The translations under genes and the position numbers were made by a program. A DNA stretch of 64,000 bases from Galeopsis tetrahit. Taxonomy: Eukaryota > Streptophyta > Magnoliopsida > Lamiales > Lamiaceae. The stretch spans positions 75,013,727-75,077,726 of the forward strand of contig OY776119.1 of the NCBI GenBank assembly GCA_963675135.1, in the 5' to 3' direction. The notes beneath the pieces are model-generated. The model was not told where the DNA came from and made no database searches. It saw nothing but the letters and a program-made list of their open reading frames with translations. Positions 35,635 to 46,930 of the stretch are shown here, one piece after another (the first letter of the stretch is position 1; each line of letters opens with the position of its first letter).

Positions 35635-36347
35635 TGTTGGATGATCCTCTTCTAAGGTCCACGAGCTCGACCTCGACAGGACCCGCACACGTGTGGACTA
35701 TTGAATTGCTCCTTAACCACTCTAATTTAAACTACTCAAACAAACTCTTAGGAGATGTTTGTTTTGAGATTTTGAGGATTTTAAAATTTTAATGACTTTT
35801 ATGTTTGTGTTTGTTTTGGAATTTAGGTAGGGTAGGATTCAACTTGATAGTATAAATGTTTATATAGCTTTGTAGGTATTTATAAAATTGACTTTTATAA
35901 AATTTTTAGGTATTTTATAGAGTGAGATTTTGAAATCCTAATTTTAAATCCCAAGGTAGAACCTGAGTTAGATTTCAAAATCTCAAATTTTACATCCCAA
36001 AATAGACATCCCCTTATTCATAAGGAGTGAGAAGTAGAATAATTCACATATTAACCAATGTGGGACAATTAACTCACACATCTCAATGAAACACCTTATC
36101 CCATAAAGAGTATCATTTGACGTCTCAACTTCGTGAATTAATTTTTCACCCACCGAAATTCGATTTTGAGATTTTAAATACACGACTATCATCTAACTCG
36201 AGAGTAGAACGATTTTATGCCATTTAATTTCTTCAAAATTACATTTATAGCCTTCAATAAATTGGTCAAAAACGAGTGTCCAATACTCTCATTTAAAATC
36301 AATTATTTAATTAAATTTTATTAATTTTTAACCAATTTCCCCCAACA
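35635..36347. mobile_element. Possible solo LTR, interrupted by a MITE
   Basis: Starts TGTTGGATGATCC and ends CCCCCAACA, giving TGTTGG...CCAACA ends like those of many plant LTRs. It holds LTR-like text (CCAATGTGGGACAATTAACT). No target duplication is seen (AAAAT against AGACC), and no second copy lies in the window, so the call is tentative. Confidence 0.3.
35751..36013. mobile_element. Harbinger-type MITE with TTA target duplication
   Basis: Begins GGAGATGTTTGTTTTGAGAT and ends ACATCCCAAAATAGACATCCCC, imperfect inverted repeats. TTA lies on both sides (35748-35750 and 36014-36016). It is 263 bp, non-coding, and a relative of 14744-15059. Confidence 0.72.
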
Positions 36348-37035
36348 AGACCACCTTACACAAACCTTTGTCTTAAATAACTATTATAGACCAACATAAA
36401 TAATCAGTTGTTGAGAGCTGATGTTGTCACGTATTGTACTTTGGTGCAAGGGTTGTGTAGAGATGGTATGTACTCCCGCTGACAAATGTGGAGCTTCTAA
36501 AAGTATCTCATTCTCATCACTTAGTTTTCAAACTCTACAAAATAACTTTTTATTTTATTTAAGTTGTAAGAGGTTGATTTTAAAATTACGTAATAATTTT
36601 GGAAGTTGATCGTAGTGATTGAAAATTGGTCCTCGTTTTCTTTCCCATTAAACCCATTTTTTTTTTATATCAGAACGTTTGTTAATATATATATACTTCA
36701 TTCATAAATTTTTTATAATTTTTATTTAAATTGAAGACGAATTAAAAAAAAATTAATGAGAATTATAAAATTTTAAAAAAAAATTGTGAATTTTAAAAAT
36801 TGATAGAGAGGGAGTATATTATATGCCAACTTTAAGTATTTATATGAGTATTAAATATTAATTAAATTAGTATGCTTTAATTTTAATAATTCGATATTAA
36901 AGTGAAAATATATACTCTCTTTCAGAATGATTTGTATGGTTTGAATGTTAGATTTTTTTAGAAAATAAAATTTAGTGAGGTAAAATAAATGTAGGTTGTT
37001 TTAGATGATTTAGTGAATTATAAGTAAAATGTATG

Positions 37036-37075
<40 letters not shown>

Positions 37076-37285
37076 CATATATTTCAGTATTTCATAGTCT
37101 CCATTTTATCTACCGTCAGTTTTTTTTTTTAATCTTTTATTTGTAAGACTTCTCTATAAAAACTCTAACATCCTCAATTAGAATATGTGGATTGTGAGTT
37201 TCTTGAACAATTGAGAAATTGCTCCACTGAATATATTTTTGCTTTGATCCATCCGCTTGAAAGAAAGTCTAGGGTTGTGATTTAG
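36348..37285. other. AT-rich intergenic with AT microsatellite
   Basis: No gene. A pure AT dinucleotide run lies at 37038-37072. GAGAGGGAGTATA at 36806-36818 looks like an eroded Stowaway end. Confidence 0.6.
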
Positions 37286-37599
37286 GGGGTGTATTCAATG
37301 TAGATTTTGTTGAATTTTTTTGGACTTTAAGTGGATTTAGAAAATCCATAGAATTCATGTAGAGTTTGATTGACTTTTTTATTGATTTATATGGATTTTC
37401 ATAGATTTGACAGGATTTTAAAATACACATTTTTTTATTGATTTACATGGATTTCCATAAACTACGCCCCTAAAACTATTGATGCAAACGTGTATATCGA
37501 ATACACTTGTATATAAAAAAAATTATCTAAATTATTTAGAAAAATACCAAAAATATATTAGTTCAAAAAAATAATTATTATTCATCATTATTATTTTCA

Positions 37600-37985
37600 T
37601 CACGGTTATACCTCGGTCTCATTTCCCACATAGCATTAGTAATACTAGTTCTTCATGCATTAACTTCAGTTCTTTGTTGTAGTTGGCTTCCAAATTTTAT
37701 CTTCCAATATGGTGAATCTTATCTTCTTCATATTTGACTGGAAATTCTTCAGAACGACATTCTAAGTTATGTAATCACAAGCTAATACTGACTCTGCTTG
37801 GGTTTAAAATGGGAACGGAGGTGGTTTTTGAAAATTGTGAATCGCAATTTGAAAATACTAAAAATTCTCTCAATCACATTTCTTAATTAATGGTGCATGG
37901 CAAGGATTGAATAACTCACTTCCATTTCTGGGGTAACGACCTTGACCACCAAAATGACGACCTTGACCACCAAAATCTTATGATA
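37600..37985 (-). pseudogene. PIF/Harbinger transposase relic
   Basis: The minus strand reads RYPRNGSELFNPCHAPL, then, after stops, RFTIFKNH and further on in another frame a VLACDYIT-like stretch. This resembles the C-terminal part of plant Harbinger DDE transposases (ELFN.RH..LR...ER.FG.LK.RF, then a LACC.LHN segment), from memory. Stops and frameshifts make it non-functional. Confidence 0.5.
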
Positions 37986-38448
37986 TCGAACACCACGTAT
38001 ACTGTAATTTTTAAAGAGAGAACATAATTTTAAAATACAGAGATGTAATCTTTTTCACGATAATAATAGTGGTGAATAAAGATTGACAGCTTTTCGATTT
38101 TGTAAACTGTGAGGTGTGTAGGATTTTGTGGTTCTAAATACAGCAAGAATGTCTGTTTTTTCTCAACTTTTCTGGGCTGTGATAGCCATGAACCAGTTTT
38201 ATAGTGTAAAATTCTGAAATAATAAAAACTTTTATAATGTTGTTGTGTTGTATATCTTTTTGTTTCAAATAACAAGTGCTTTTGAAGGAGACTAATGCAG
38301 TAGGTTAGTAGTTGAAATTTTGTTAGAAGAACAACATAATTTTTTTTTTCTTCTTTTGAGAGAATACGTTAAATCTCTGGTTTTTAAAACAGATTTTGAA
38401 TAGTGAAATTTATTTATATTTTTGAAAGAGAATCCAACAAAATTCATA

Positions 38449-40148
38449 GGGCATGTTTGGTTTAATTGATTAAACATGATAGATTGTTTTATCCCAATTA
38501 TTCCTATGTTTGGTTTACAGGAATTAAACCCGTGATTAAAATAGGCCCGGAATTATTATCCTTCCTAATCATTTATTTGAGTGTTTATTAGTCCCAAAGA
38601 GAAGGTGGGATAATTTAATCCATCAATCCAAACACAAATTTCAATTCAAAAAATAATGCAATCCCATCTAATCTTATCGGGAAATAATTTTTTTACGTCC
38701 CATATCTTTTCAACTTTTTCAAAAACGTCCCAAAAAAGTTAATTTTCCAATTACGTCCCAAATTTTAGCTAACTTTTCCAATTACGTCCCAAGTCGTCGG
38801 AAACATCAAAACGACGCCGTATTACGTCATGGTTACGACGTCGTTTTAATGTTTCCGGCGATTTGGGACGTAAATGGAAAAGTTAGCTAAAATTTGGGAC
38901 GTAATTGGAAAACTTAACTTTTTTTAAATTTTTTTTAAAAAATATGGAACTAATAAATTTTTAACACTAATGAACATGACAATATTATATACTCCGTATA
39001 ATATTACATTGAATTATTATATACGCATATAATATATTAAAAATAATGAGTAATAATAAATAAATAGATAATAAATTTTCATATACTCCATATTAATTAA
39101 AAATTGTGAATCGATTTAACATTAAAATTGTGAATGGATTTAACTTTATAAAATTAAAAAATTATATATAATAATTATCATAAGAAATTATATGCTAATA
39201 TTAATGACCATAAATATAATATTTAACAAAATATCATGTAATTCTATTAAGTATAACTTTATGCTCTAAAATTGAATGAAATAAAGGGTAAATTTTTTGA
39301 ATTGTATAAGATAAATTAATATTAAAATTATAATCATTTTCTTTAAAATAATGAGTATAATAAATAAATAAATAGATAATAAGATTTTATATACTCTGTA
39401 TTAATTAAAAATTATGAATCGATTTAACTTAAAAAAATTAAAAACAATAAATATAAAAATTAATAATTATTATAAGGAATTATGTTAATATTAATCACCA
39501 TAAATATAATATGTTAACAAAATATCATGTAATTCTATTCAGTATAATTATTATAAAATAAATAAATGTGATAACTTACTACTTAATACTATCCAAAAAC
39601 TATATTTACTAATTTATAAAACTATATTTACTAATTTATTCATACAAATAATATACCGACAATAAAATATATATAAGTAAATTTATTTGTTTAGATTTAC
39701 ATTACAAAGAAAATTTTAAAAAATAGTATATAAATATGAAATATATAAATTTTAAAAAAATATATAAACATATACAAACAATTAATCAAACAATTTCAAT
39801 AAAATATTTTTTTAGATCCCATAACTATTCTATTTTTTCAAAAAAAATTCAAAAAAGTTAAGTTTTCCAATTACGTCCCAAATTTTAGCTAATTTTTTCA
39901 TTTACGTCCCAAATCGCCAAAACCATCAAAACGACGTCGTAACCATGATGTAATACGACGTCGTTTTGATGTTTCCGGCGACTTGGGACGTAATTGGAAA
40001 AGCTAGCTAAAATTTGGGACGTAATTGGAAAAGTTAACTTTTTTGGGACGTTTTTGAAAAAGTTGAAAAGATATGGGACGTAAAAAAATTATTTCTCAAT
40101 CTTATCCTACCTTATCTATCCCAACCAACCTGTAAACCAAACATGCCC
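38449..40148. mobile_element. Middle MITE of the nest, split by a Mutator-like insert
   Basis: The ends GGGCATGTTTGGTTTA and TAAACCAAACATGCCC are perfect inverted repeats, with ATA on both sides (38446-38448 and 40149-40151). With the inner insert and one copy of its target removed, the element is about 272 bp, a typical MITE size (parts 38449-38678 and 40107-40148). Confidence 0.75.
38679..40097. mobile_element. Inner Mutator-like element, 1,419 bp, AATCTTATC duplication
   Basis: A perfect 9-bp target duplication, AATCTTATC, lies at 38670-38678 and 40098-40106. The terminal inverted repeats are about 150 bp (AAATAATTTTTTTACGTCCC at the left, its complement at the right). Each arm is itself a hairpin: ACGTCCCAAATTTTAGCTAA is mirrored by TTAGCTAAAATTTGGGACGT around centres near 38825 and 39945, with ACGACGTCGTTTTGATG-like cores. 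The middle (38940-39810) is extremely AT-rich, has no gene and holds a direct duplication of about 300-bp spacing (about 39040-39245 and 39346-39545). Confidence 0.85.
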
Positions 40149-40267
40149 ATAGAGTATTAAAATCCATAGATTGTTGAATGTCTAAAGATTTCTAAAGACT
40201 TTTTAAAATTCGTATTGAACACCTCAAAATTTTGAAAGACTTTTAAAATTTTGGATTGAATACCCCC

Positions 40268-41441
40268 AGATTTTAAAAGTGCAAAAAAATCCAAAAGGTC
40301 GGCTCATTCTCTTTCTCTCTCTCAATTCCACTCTTTTTATTTCAACTCAGTATACAACTCTAAAAATGATGAGATGGTGTCGGTTTATAAATTCATTTTG
40401 TTTACTCATGATTTATAAATTTATTTTGTTTACTCATGATTTATAAATTCATTTTGTTTACGGATGATTTATACATGTTTTTGTAAAGTTCTACATTTTT
40501 TTCTATAGTATTTTCTAAACCTCACATGTTATTTCAATCCAACCCTTAATGATCATATCATCAATTGAATACGGGTTATATATATATATATATGATAAGT
40601 TAACTAATAACAACATTTTACTAATGGAAGGGCTCCCAACACATGCCAAATCCATATTACTGCCACATATCCCCATTTTTATTTATACTAATTGACCATA
40701 TCAATTATGCAATATTTTGATCATCAAACATATTTTGACAGATATTGCTAAAAATGAATTAAGTTATTTTGAAAAATATATTTAATATATGAAAAACGCC
40801 AAAAAAAAAAAAATGATTATGCAATATTTTGATCATCAAACATATTTTGACAGATATTGCTAAAAATGAATTAAGTTATTTTGAAAAATATATTTAATAT
40901 ATGAAAAACGCCAAAAAAAAAAAAATGAATAAATGATGTGCGTCGTTAAAAAGACTCAAAAGAAAGAAATGACTACTGGAAATCTGAAATTAGACCTTTA
41001 AATATAAAGATTTTGTAAATCAATAAAAAAGCAACCAAAAGGGCAGCGAAAAACTACTATATAAGTTTGTTGATAAAAAATATAAATGGAAAGTAATTGA
41101 ATACATACACTATCCATTATATTGATAAACTAGATTGTATCGTGAAAATATTCTAAAATGTGTCGTAGTCACCAGATGAAAGAAAGCCAACCGATCAACA
41201 CCAAAGAGGTCATGCATAAGAAGTAAGAACACCCGTTACGATATAACTCAAAATGAAACATAAGAAGCGTGCGAACCTCCAAATATGAGTTCGAACACAA
41301 TATGCAAGTTGAATTTGAGTTCGAATACAGTTAAACCTTGTCTTCTTCGACACATAACAAATCGTCTTTCGTAGTTGACAACGACTTAAAATCGTCGATG
41401 GTGGGGAATCATCTAGGGTTTTCGTCCGCATGTGACAAAAG
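40268..41441. other. Intergenic; contains a perfect tandem duplication
   Basis: No gene was seen before the copia LTR. An AT run lies at about 40578-40593, and the 112-bp duplication is listed separately. Confidence 0.6.
40704..40927. repeat. Perfect 112-bp tandem duplication
   Basis: Units 40704-40815 and 40816-40927 appear identical by eye. Each starts ATTATGCAATATTTTGATCA and ends in a 13-base A-run plus ATG. Identity over 112 bases marks a very recent duplication. Confidence 0.93.
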
Positions 41442-41618
41442 TATTAGACATATATAAATATATTAAGAGATACTCCATATCTTGTATAATATATTATTTT
41501 CCTTAATTAGAAATTTATGATAGATATTATATATATTTTGTATCTATAAATACTTCCTTCGTGTGCTCTTTACAATCACTCAATGAAATTATAATTTCGT
41601 AATTAATTGTTTCTCTAC
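41442..41618 (+). repeat. 5' LTR of the short-LTR copia element
   Basis: Starts TATTAGACATATATAAATAT and ends TTGTTTCTCTAC. The start is TA rather than TG, shared by both copies. TATAAATACTTCC at about 41545-41557 is a likely TATA region. It is shorter than the 3' copy, which has an extra TATCTTGTA stretch. Confidence 0.85.
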
Positions 41619-41634
41619 GGTATCAACGAGTCAA
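41619..41634 (+). other. Primer binding site of the copia element
   Basis: GGTATCAACGAGTCAA directly follows the LTR and resembles the initiator-Met-tRNA site of copia elements (TGGTATCAGAGC) with changes. Confidence 0.6.
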
Positions 41635-41934
41635 TTGGCTCACGCCCCAATCCATTCCCGTCGGCTCTAAATTGCCGCCCACTCTCTTCCCGGTTTGTTA
41701 CAATCATAGTACGGTTGTACTTGCTGCCTCCTTCCTCCTGGTCTTGTCCCCTCTGCAAAGAACCACCCCTCTCCAACCCCTTTTTTTACTTTCTTATCCT
41801 ATCTTCCACCGTTCAAGAAGGATTAATTTTTTTCTTCCAAATCCACTCTTGCAGCAGCAAGCATTCAAGAAGCAAGAAGATTGTGTTTTTTTTTTCTTCC
41901 TCACAGTTTCTCACACTCATCCATGGAAGCTTCC

Positions 41935-42488
41935 CACCACTCATCCATGACAGCCTCGGCTCGTGCACTCCTGCTTCTTACATCCTCGGCCCACGCTCCC
42001 ATGCCCATTGCAGCCTCGTCCCGAGCACCCCAGCCGCTCGCAGCCCACCCTCTGCCGCTTGCATCCATGGCGTCAAGCCCATCGTCTGCCATGGTTGCCG
42101 CCGCCTCCTCCAATCCCCGGTCTCGCACACTGAACACTTGTCAATTCTGCCGAGTTCTCAGCCATACGACCAAAACATGCCCAGAACTCCAGCAACTGCT
42201 CCCTGGTCAGATCCACAACTCACTTGGTAGACTCGGTCCCCATTCACCGAGTCGACTCAGTCCTTACTCGGTAGATATCCATACCCCCAACTCTGGTAAA
42301 TACACCCCCCAAATCTACACACTCACTCCCATGCTCCTTACACCCCCAACTCTGGTAAATACACCCCTCCGCATCTACGCACCCACTCCACTACTACATA
42401 CACCCCACCCAGTACATACACCCACCCTGCTAGTACATACACCTCCTCCGCCCACTCGGTTATTTCACATACACATTCCGTCCCTTGG
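41935..42488 (+). pseudogene. Gag remnant with zinc knuckle and repetitive linker
   Basis: Only the end of gag is recognisable: NTCQFCRVLSHTTKTCPEL (about 42135-42191) is an intact CCHC knuckle, C-x2-C-x4-H-x4-C. The usual N-terminal gag domain is absent. From 42285 to 42450 the DNA repeats ACACCC-containing units (CCAACTCTGGTAAATACACCC occurs twice), encoding a Thr/Pro-rich linker. Confidence 0.6.
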
Positions 42489-42824
42489 ATCTTGGACTCC
42501 GGGGCCTCTCATCATATCACAACTCACCCCCAAGATTTATCCGTTTTCTCTCCATATTCCGGTTCGGATGACGTAGTAATTGGTGATGGTAACGGTTTGC
42601 ATATTTCACATATTGGTTCTTTGTCGTTTACTCATGTTAATATGTTAAAATTCTCAAACGTCCTTGTTGTCCCACAAATGGCCAAAAATCTTATTTCCGT
42701 TTCAACCTTGTGTAAAAATAATGATGTTAACATTATTTTTAGTTCTACTTATTTCCAGGTGCGGGATGGCAAAACGGGGACCATTCTCCTCACTGGGAGT
42801 CGCGTGGATAATCTCTACGTATGA
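42489..42824 (+). pseudogene. Copia protease
   Basis: WILDSGASHHIT at the start is the copia retropepsin active site, followed by VLVVPQMAKNLISVSTL. The frame ends with DNLYV and a stop at 42822-42824, before the integrase zinc-binding part, which lies in another frame. Confidence 0.8.
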
Positions 42825-42881
42825 CCGACTCGAGTGTCTTTTAACCCCACAACCTCCATCTCGGAAAAACAACCATCACCC

Positions 42882-43829
42882 ATATGACATGCTCGTCTAG
42901 GTCATCCGTCCTCCAAAATCCTTTCTCATACCTTAGCCAAGTATAGCTTACCTATCACGAACTCAAAACTGCATTATTGTGATTCTTGCCAGTGTATTAA
43001 AAGTCATAAACTTCCTTTTTACGATTCAAGCATTATATCCAGTTCCCCTCTTGAGGTTCTTTATTCTGATGTGTGGTCATCCCCTGTCCTGTCAACTGAA
43101 GGTTTCAAATACTATGTCATTTTTGTTGATCACTTTAGCAAATACATATGGCTCTACCCCCTAAAACGTAAGTCCGATGTACTTCCCACATTTATCTCCT
43201 TTAAAAATATAGTGGAATACTTTTATAACACCAAAATCAAAACCCTTTATTCTGACAATGGAGGAGAGTTCATTGCTCTTCGTTCTCTCCTTCAAACTCA
43301 TGGCATATCTCATCTCACAACTCCTCCCCACACCCCTGAACACAATGGCATGTCTGAACGTCGTCACAAACATGTTGTTGATACTGCCTTAGCCCTTTTA
43401 CATCATGCCTCCATGCCCTTTACATATTGGCCTCATGCAGTTTGTGCTGCTACCTATATTATAAATCGTCTACCAAAACTCAATCTTAACATGTTGTCCT
43501 CATATCAATACCTCCTAAAACAAACTCCCAACCTAGCCAAACTTAGAGTTTTTGGTTGCTTATGTTATCCTTGGCTCCGCACCTACACTTCCCATAAATT
43601 AGACCCTAAATCCACTCCCTGTGTCTTCATTGGATACTCTCCTACCCAAGCCGCTTATCTTTGTCTTAACTTAAAAACCAACAAAATATATACCTCTCGT
43701 CATGTTCAATTTATTGAAAATGTCTTTCCTCTAGCCACTCCTAAAACTGCTCCTGGTACACCCCCTGACTTAGTAGATACACCCTCCAGTTTAGTAAATA
43801 CACCCTTGTCCACCAGAAAACCCTACTGA
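42882..43829 (+). pseudogene. Copia integrase
   Basis: The GAG-pre-integrase and zinc-binding part reads HARLGHPSSKILSH and HYCDSCQCIKSHKLPF, and the catalytic core runs on without a break. The triad is seen in VLYSDVWSS, LYSDNGGEF and the Glu of PEHNGMSERRHKHVV. RVFGCLCYPWL and PCVFIGYS follow. The frame stops at 43827-43829 inside a second ACACCC-rich, proline-rich stretch. Confidence 0.85.
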
Positions 43830-44199
43830 TATGCTCTTTCCACCACCCACTCTAATTAGTACACCCCCTACCTTACCTAAGGATCCTGCCCCACCCCTAA
43901 CATTTACAAATACACCCCCTCCCCAAGATATACCTCCTCCCGAAGTCAACTCATCACCCCCACCACAGCCGCACCATGCATCTCCTGTTTCACTCAATAC
44001 ACCCACCGGCCTCCTACCAAGTACCAAGCCCCGCTGCACCCCCTGTTCAGATTAATACACCCGCCAACCCACCATCCAGCCTTGCTGCACCCCCACCTCA
44101 ATAAGTACACCCCATCACCTCTTCGCCTCGAGTCGCCAGATGCTCCCTATCGCCATCCCCACCGGCCTCCCAAGGCACTCGAATGGTTACTCGAGCTCA

Positions 44200-45135
44200 A
44201 AACAGAATTTTCAAACCCAATCCGAGGTATGGTCTTACAAGTACTTTAACTTCTGATACTGAACCTAGCTGCGTCTCTCATGTATTAAAAGATGAATGAT
44301 GGATAGAGGCCATGTCATCTGAATTTAATGCCCTTCTAAGAAACGGTACATGAAATTTGGTACCACCTGATGATTCTACCAACGTTGTTGGCTCCAAGTG
44401 GGTCTTCCGCATCAAACGGAAACCGGACGGGTCCTTAGATAAATTCAAAGCTCGACTTGTGGCCAAAGGCTTTCACCAACGCCCCGGAGTTGATTTTTCA
44501 GAAACGTTTAGTCCTGTGGTCAAACCAGCAACCGTTCGAGCAGTCCTGAGTATTGCAGTCTCTCAAAATTGGCCACTTCGACAGTTTGATGTGAACAATG
44601 CCTTTCTTCATGGTTCCCTTTCTAATACAGTTTACATGGCTCAACCTCCTGGTTTCATTGATAAGGCGTTTCCATCCTATGTTTGCAAATTACAAAAATC
44701 CATTTACGGTTTGAAACAGGCTCCCCGTACTTGGTATTATGCACTTAGGACATTTTTGAAGGAATTGGGTTTATCCACACAAAATCCAATGAATCCCTTT
44801 TTGTGTACAATAAATCTGGTATTATTGCATATTTCCTTGTGTATGTTGATGATTTGATTCTCACAGGAAATTCCATTCCCTTTCTTACTCGTGTGGCAAC
44901 AGATCTTGGTTCGAAATTTTCAGTGAAAGACTTGGGCCCTCTTTCCTACTTCGTAGGTGTTGAAGTTCTTCGTACCAACAACTCCTGCTTTCTCTCTCAA
45001 CGAAAGTATGTGGTTGATCTACTTACTCGATACAACATGCTCACCTCCAAACCTGTTCAGACGCCACTAACCACCTCCGCTCGCCTTACCCTTATTGATG
45101 GGACACCTCCTACTAATGCCACTCAATATCGATAA
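44200..45135 (+). pseudogene. Copia reverse transcriptase, broken
   Basis: GSKWVFRIKRKPDGS, ARLVAKGFHQRPGVDFSET, RQFDVNNAFLHGSL and YGLKQAPRTWY are typical. The YVDDLIL active site lies in a second frame (44803 on), after a frameshift near 44800-44850. Upstream, two TGA codons interrupt the N-terminal part (about 44297 and 44352), and a TAA at 45133-45135 precedes LGSLQYLQLTRPD. Confidence 0.85.
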
Positions 45136-45795
45136 ATACTTGGCAGTCTTCAATATCTTCAACTCACGAGACCCGACACTGCATTTGCTGTTCACAAGCT
45201 GTGTCAGCTTATGCATGCTCCGACTGTCACTCATTGGGGAGCTGCCAAACGCCTACTTAGGTACTTAAATGGAACAAGAGATGTTGAAATAACACTACGA
45301 CCGACCACCTCCTCCTCTCTACATTGTTTCACTGATGTTGATTGGGCTGGCAACAGTGATTATCGTTCCTCCACAAGTGTTTACACTGTTTTCCTTGGTG
45401 CCAATCCTATCTCTTGGTCCTCCAAGAAACAAAAATCGATTGCCCGTTCCTCAACAGAAGCTGAGTATCGTGCTATTGCCTCTGCTGCCTCTAACGTTCA
45501 ATGGTTAAGATCTCTGTTTCGTGAGTTGTGCTTTACAATCTCAGACTTGCCTGTTATCTATTGTGACAACATTGAAGCCACTTATCTCTGCTCAAATCCT
45601 GTCTTTCACTCCCGAATGAAGCACATTGCAATCGATTTCCATTTTGTTAGAGACTTGATCAAGACGTCTCAACTTAGGGTCTCACACGTCTCCTCTGCGG
45701 ACCAACTTGCTGATGCACTTACAAAGCCCCTTTCTCGACTTCGTCTACAACTTCTTATGATCAAGATTGGACTCTCCTACGGCGCTCCATCTTGA
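45136..45795 (+). pseudogene. Copia RNase H
   Basis: Shows LRYLNGTRDVEI, the catalytic region FTDVDWAGNSDYRSST, SIARSSTEAEYRAIA, IYCDNIEATYL and HFVRDLI, ending QLADALTKPLS before the stop at 45793-45795. The usual ADWAG is VDWAG here. This domain is unbroken from 45211 on. Confidence 0.85.
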
Positions 45796-45802
45796 GGGGG
45801 CG
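45796..45802 (+). other. Polypurine tract before the 3' LTR
   Basis: GGGGGCG, part of TTGAGGGGGCG, directly precedes the LTR, as expected for plus-strand priming. Confidence 0.65.
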
Positions 45803-45996
45803 TATTAGACATATATAAATATATTAAGAGATATTATATATATCTTGTATAATATATTTTATATATCTTGTAAATCTTTATTTTCCTTAATTAGAGATTT
45901 AAGATAGATATATTTTGTATCTATAAATACTTCCTTCGTGTACTCTTTACAATCACTCAATGAAATTATAATTTCGTAATTCATTGTTTCTCTATA
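45803..45996 (+). repeat. 3' LTR of the short-LTR copia element
   Basis: Same ends as the 5' copy, with a longer middle where TATCTTGTA occurs twice. TATAAATACTTCCTTCGTGT is shared. Confidence 0.85.
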
Positions 45997-46001
45997 AAAA
46001 G

Positions 46002-46930
46002 TTGCTAGTTTTTTTTGGGTGTGATATTTACGAGGGGTACATTAGTCAAATCATAAGCATTGTTTCAAGATCAGATCGAGTATTTTCGCATTTTTTCATA
46101 GATTTAACAGTTACATTGTATAGTAAAACAACCTACAAAAGTTGAGATGCAGTCAATCTACCCTCAGACGACGTAACTATCAAACAAGACTTGATCTCTA
46201 TATATCATTGAATTATTAAATTTACATATTAATAAAAAAAAGTTGTGTTGATAAAATACTTAATTATGTTTATATTTTTACACAATAATCATAAACAAAT
46301 AGATAAATATCAAGAGTATTTTCTTTGTCCAAACTTTGTATGCAAATACTCATTTTTTATCCTTCAAAACTTAATATGCATGTTTCAAAATGAAAATAAT
46401 ACTACTATTTTTATCATCACCATCCAAACCATCACTTAAATTACTCAAATTGTCATTCATTTTATTTATAAGTTTACTCGTAATACTCTACAAAACCTCA
46501 AACTCATCTTGTATAAATAATTAAGATTTCTTAAAATTCTATGAAATGAAGTTATTTATTGAATAATATATAATGAGATTTTGTTTTATTTAATCTAATT
46601 TGCTAAAAATGACATAGAGACGGTTCAAAAAGTAAAATGGAGTCGGAGGCGGGAGAAAGCGCACCAAAATGAATTTTTGTGCATCCTAGGCAAAAATTTG
46701 AAAAATTCATACTCGCTTCCCATTGGTCCATTTCATAGCACGCGGATTGAGTCTATCCAACGGTTGAGATCACCCTGCCTTACGACAGCCAAGTGCCACC
46801 ACCTCTTCTATATAATGGCAACCTCATTCCATCACTCAACACATCCGAAACAGCCGTTTCTCATTGCAATAGCAAGCAATAATTACCATTTCCCCCCTTT
46901 GCTAGCTCCCTAGGCTAAAATCGTCATTTC
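46002..46930 (+). promoter_or_regulatory. Upstream region and promoter of histone H2A
   Basis: CGCGGATT at 46741-46748 matches seven of eight bases of the plant histone octamer CGCGGATC. CCAACGGTTG at about 46757-46766 contains the AACGG core of mitosis-specific activator sites. TATATAA at 46809-46815 is a good TATA box about 115 bases before the start codon. Such sites are known to link histone genes to S phase and cell division. The rest (46002-46600) is AT-rich with no gene. Confidence 0.65.

Larger units (their letters stand above)
37286..40267. mobile_element. Outer Harbinger-like element of a three-level nest
   Basis: The left end GGGGGTGTATTCAAT is answered by ATTGAATACCCCC at the right end, with similar subterminal AT-rich text. 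TTA precedes the left end, but no copy follows the right end, so the target duplication is not confirmed. Its interior has a decayed transposase fragment (minus strand) and was later hit by the element at 38449-40148. Without that insert it would be about 1.3 kb. Confidence 0.55.
41442..45996 (+). mobile_element. Ty1/copia retrotransposon with short LTRs, decayed
   Basis: Two LTRs of about 180-195 bp enclose a gag remnant, protease, integrase, reverse transcriptase and RNase H in copia order on the plus strand. The 5-bp target duplication AAAAG is at 41437-41441 and 45997-46001. Most of gag is missing, and pol has several stops and at least two frameshifts. The internal size, 4.2 kb, is near normal for copia only because of proline-rich linkers. 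Confidence 0.88.

Noticed and set aside
41607..42230. 207-codon plus-strand frame at the start of the copia element
   Set aside because: It begins inside the LTR and primer site and runs in a frame different from the zinc-knuckle gag remnant; its Ser/Pro-rich text reflects base composition.
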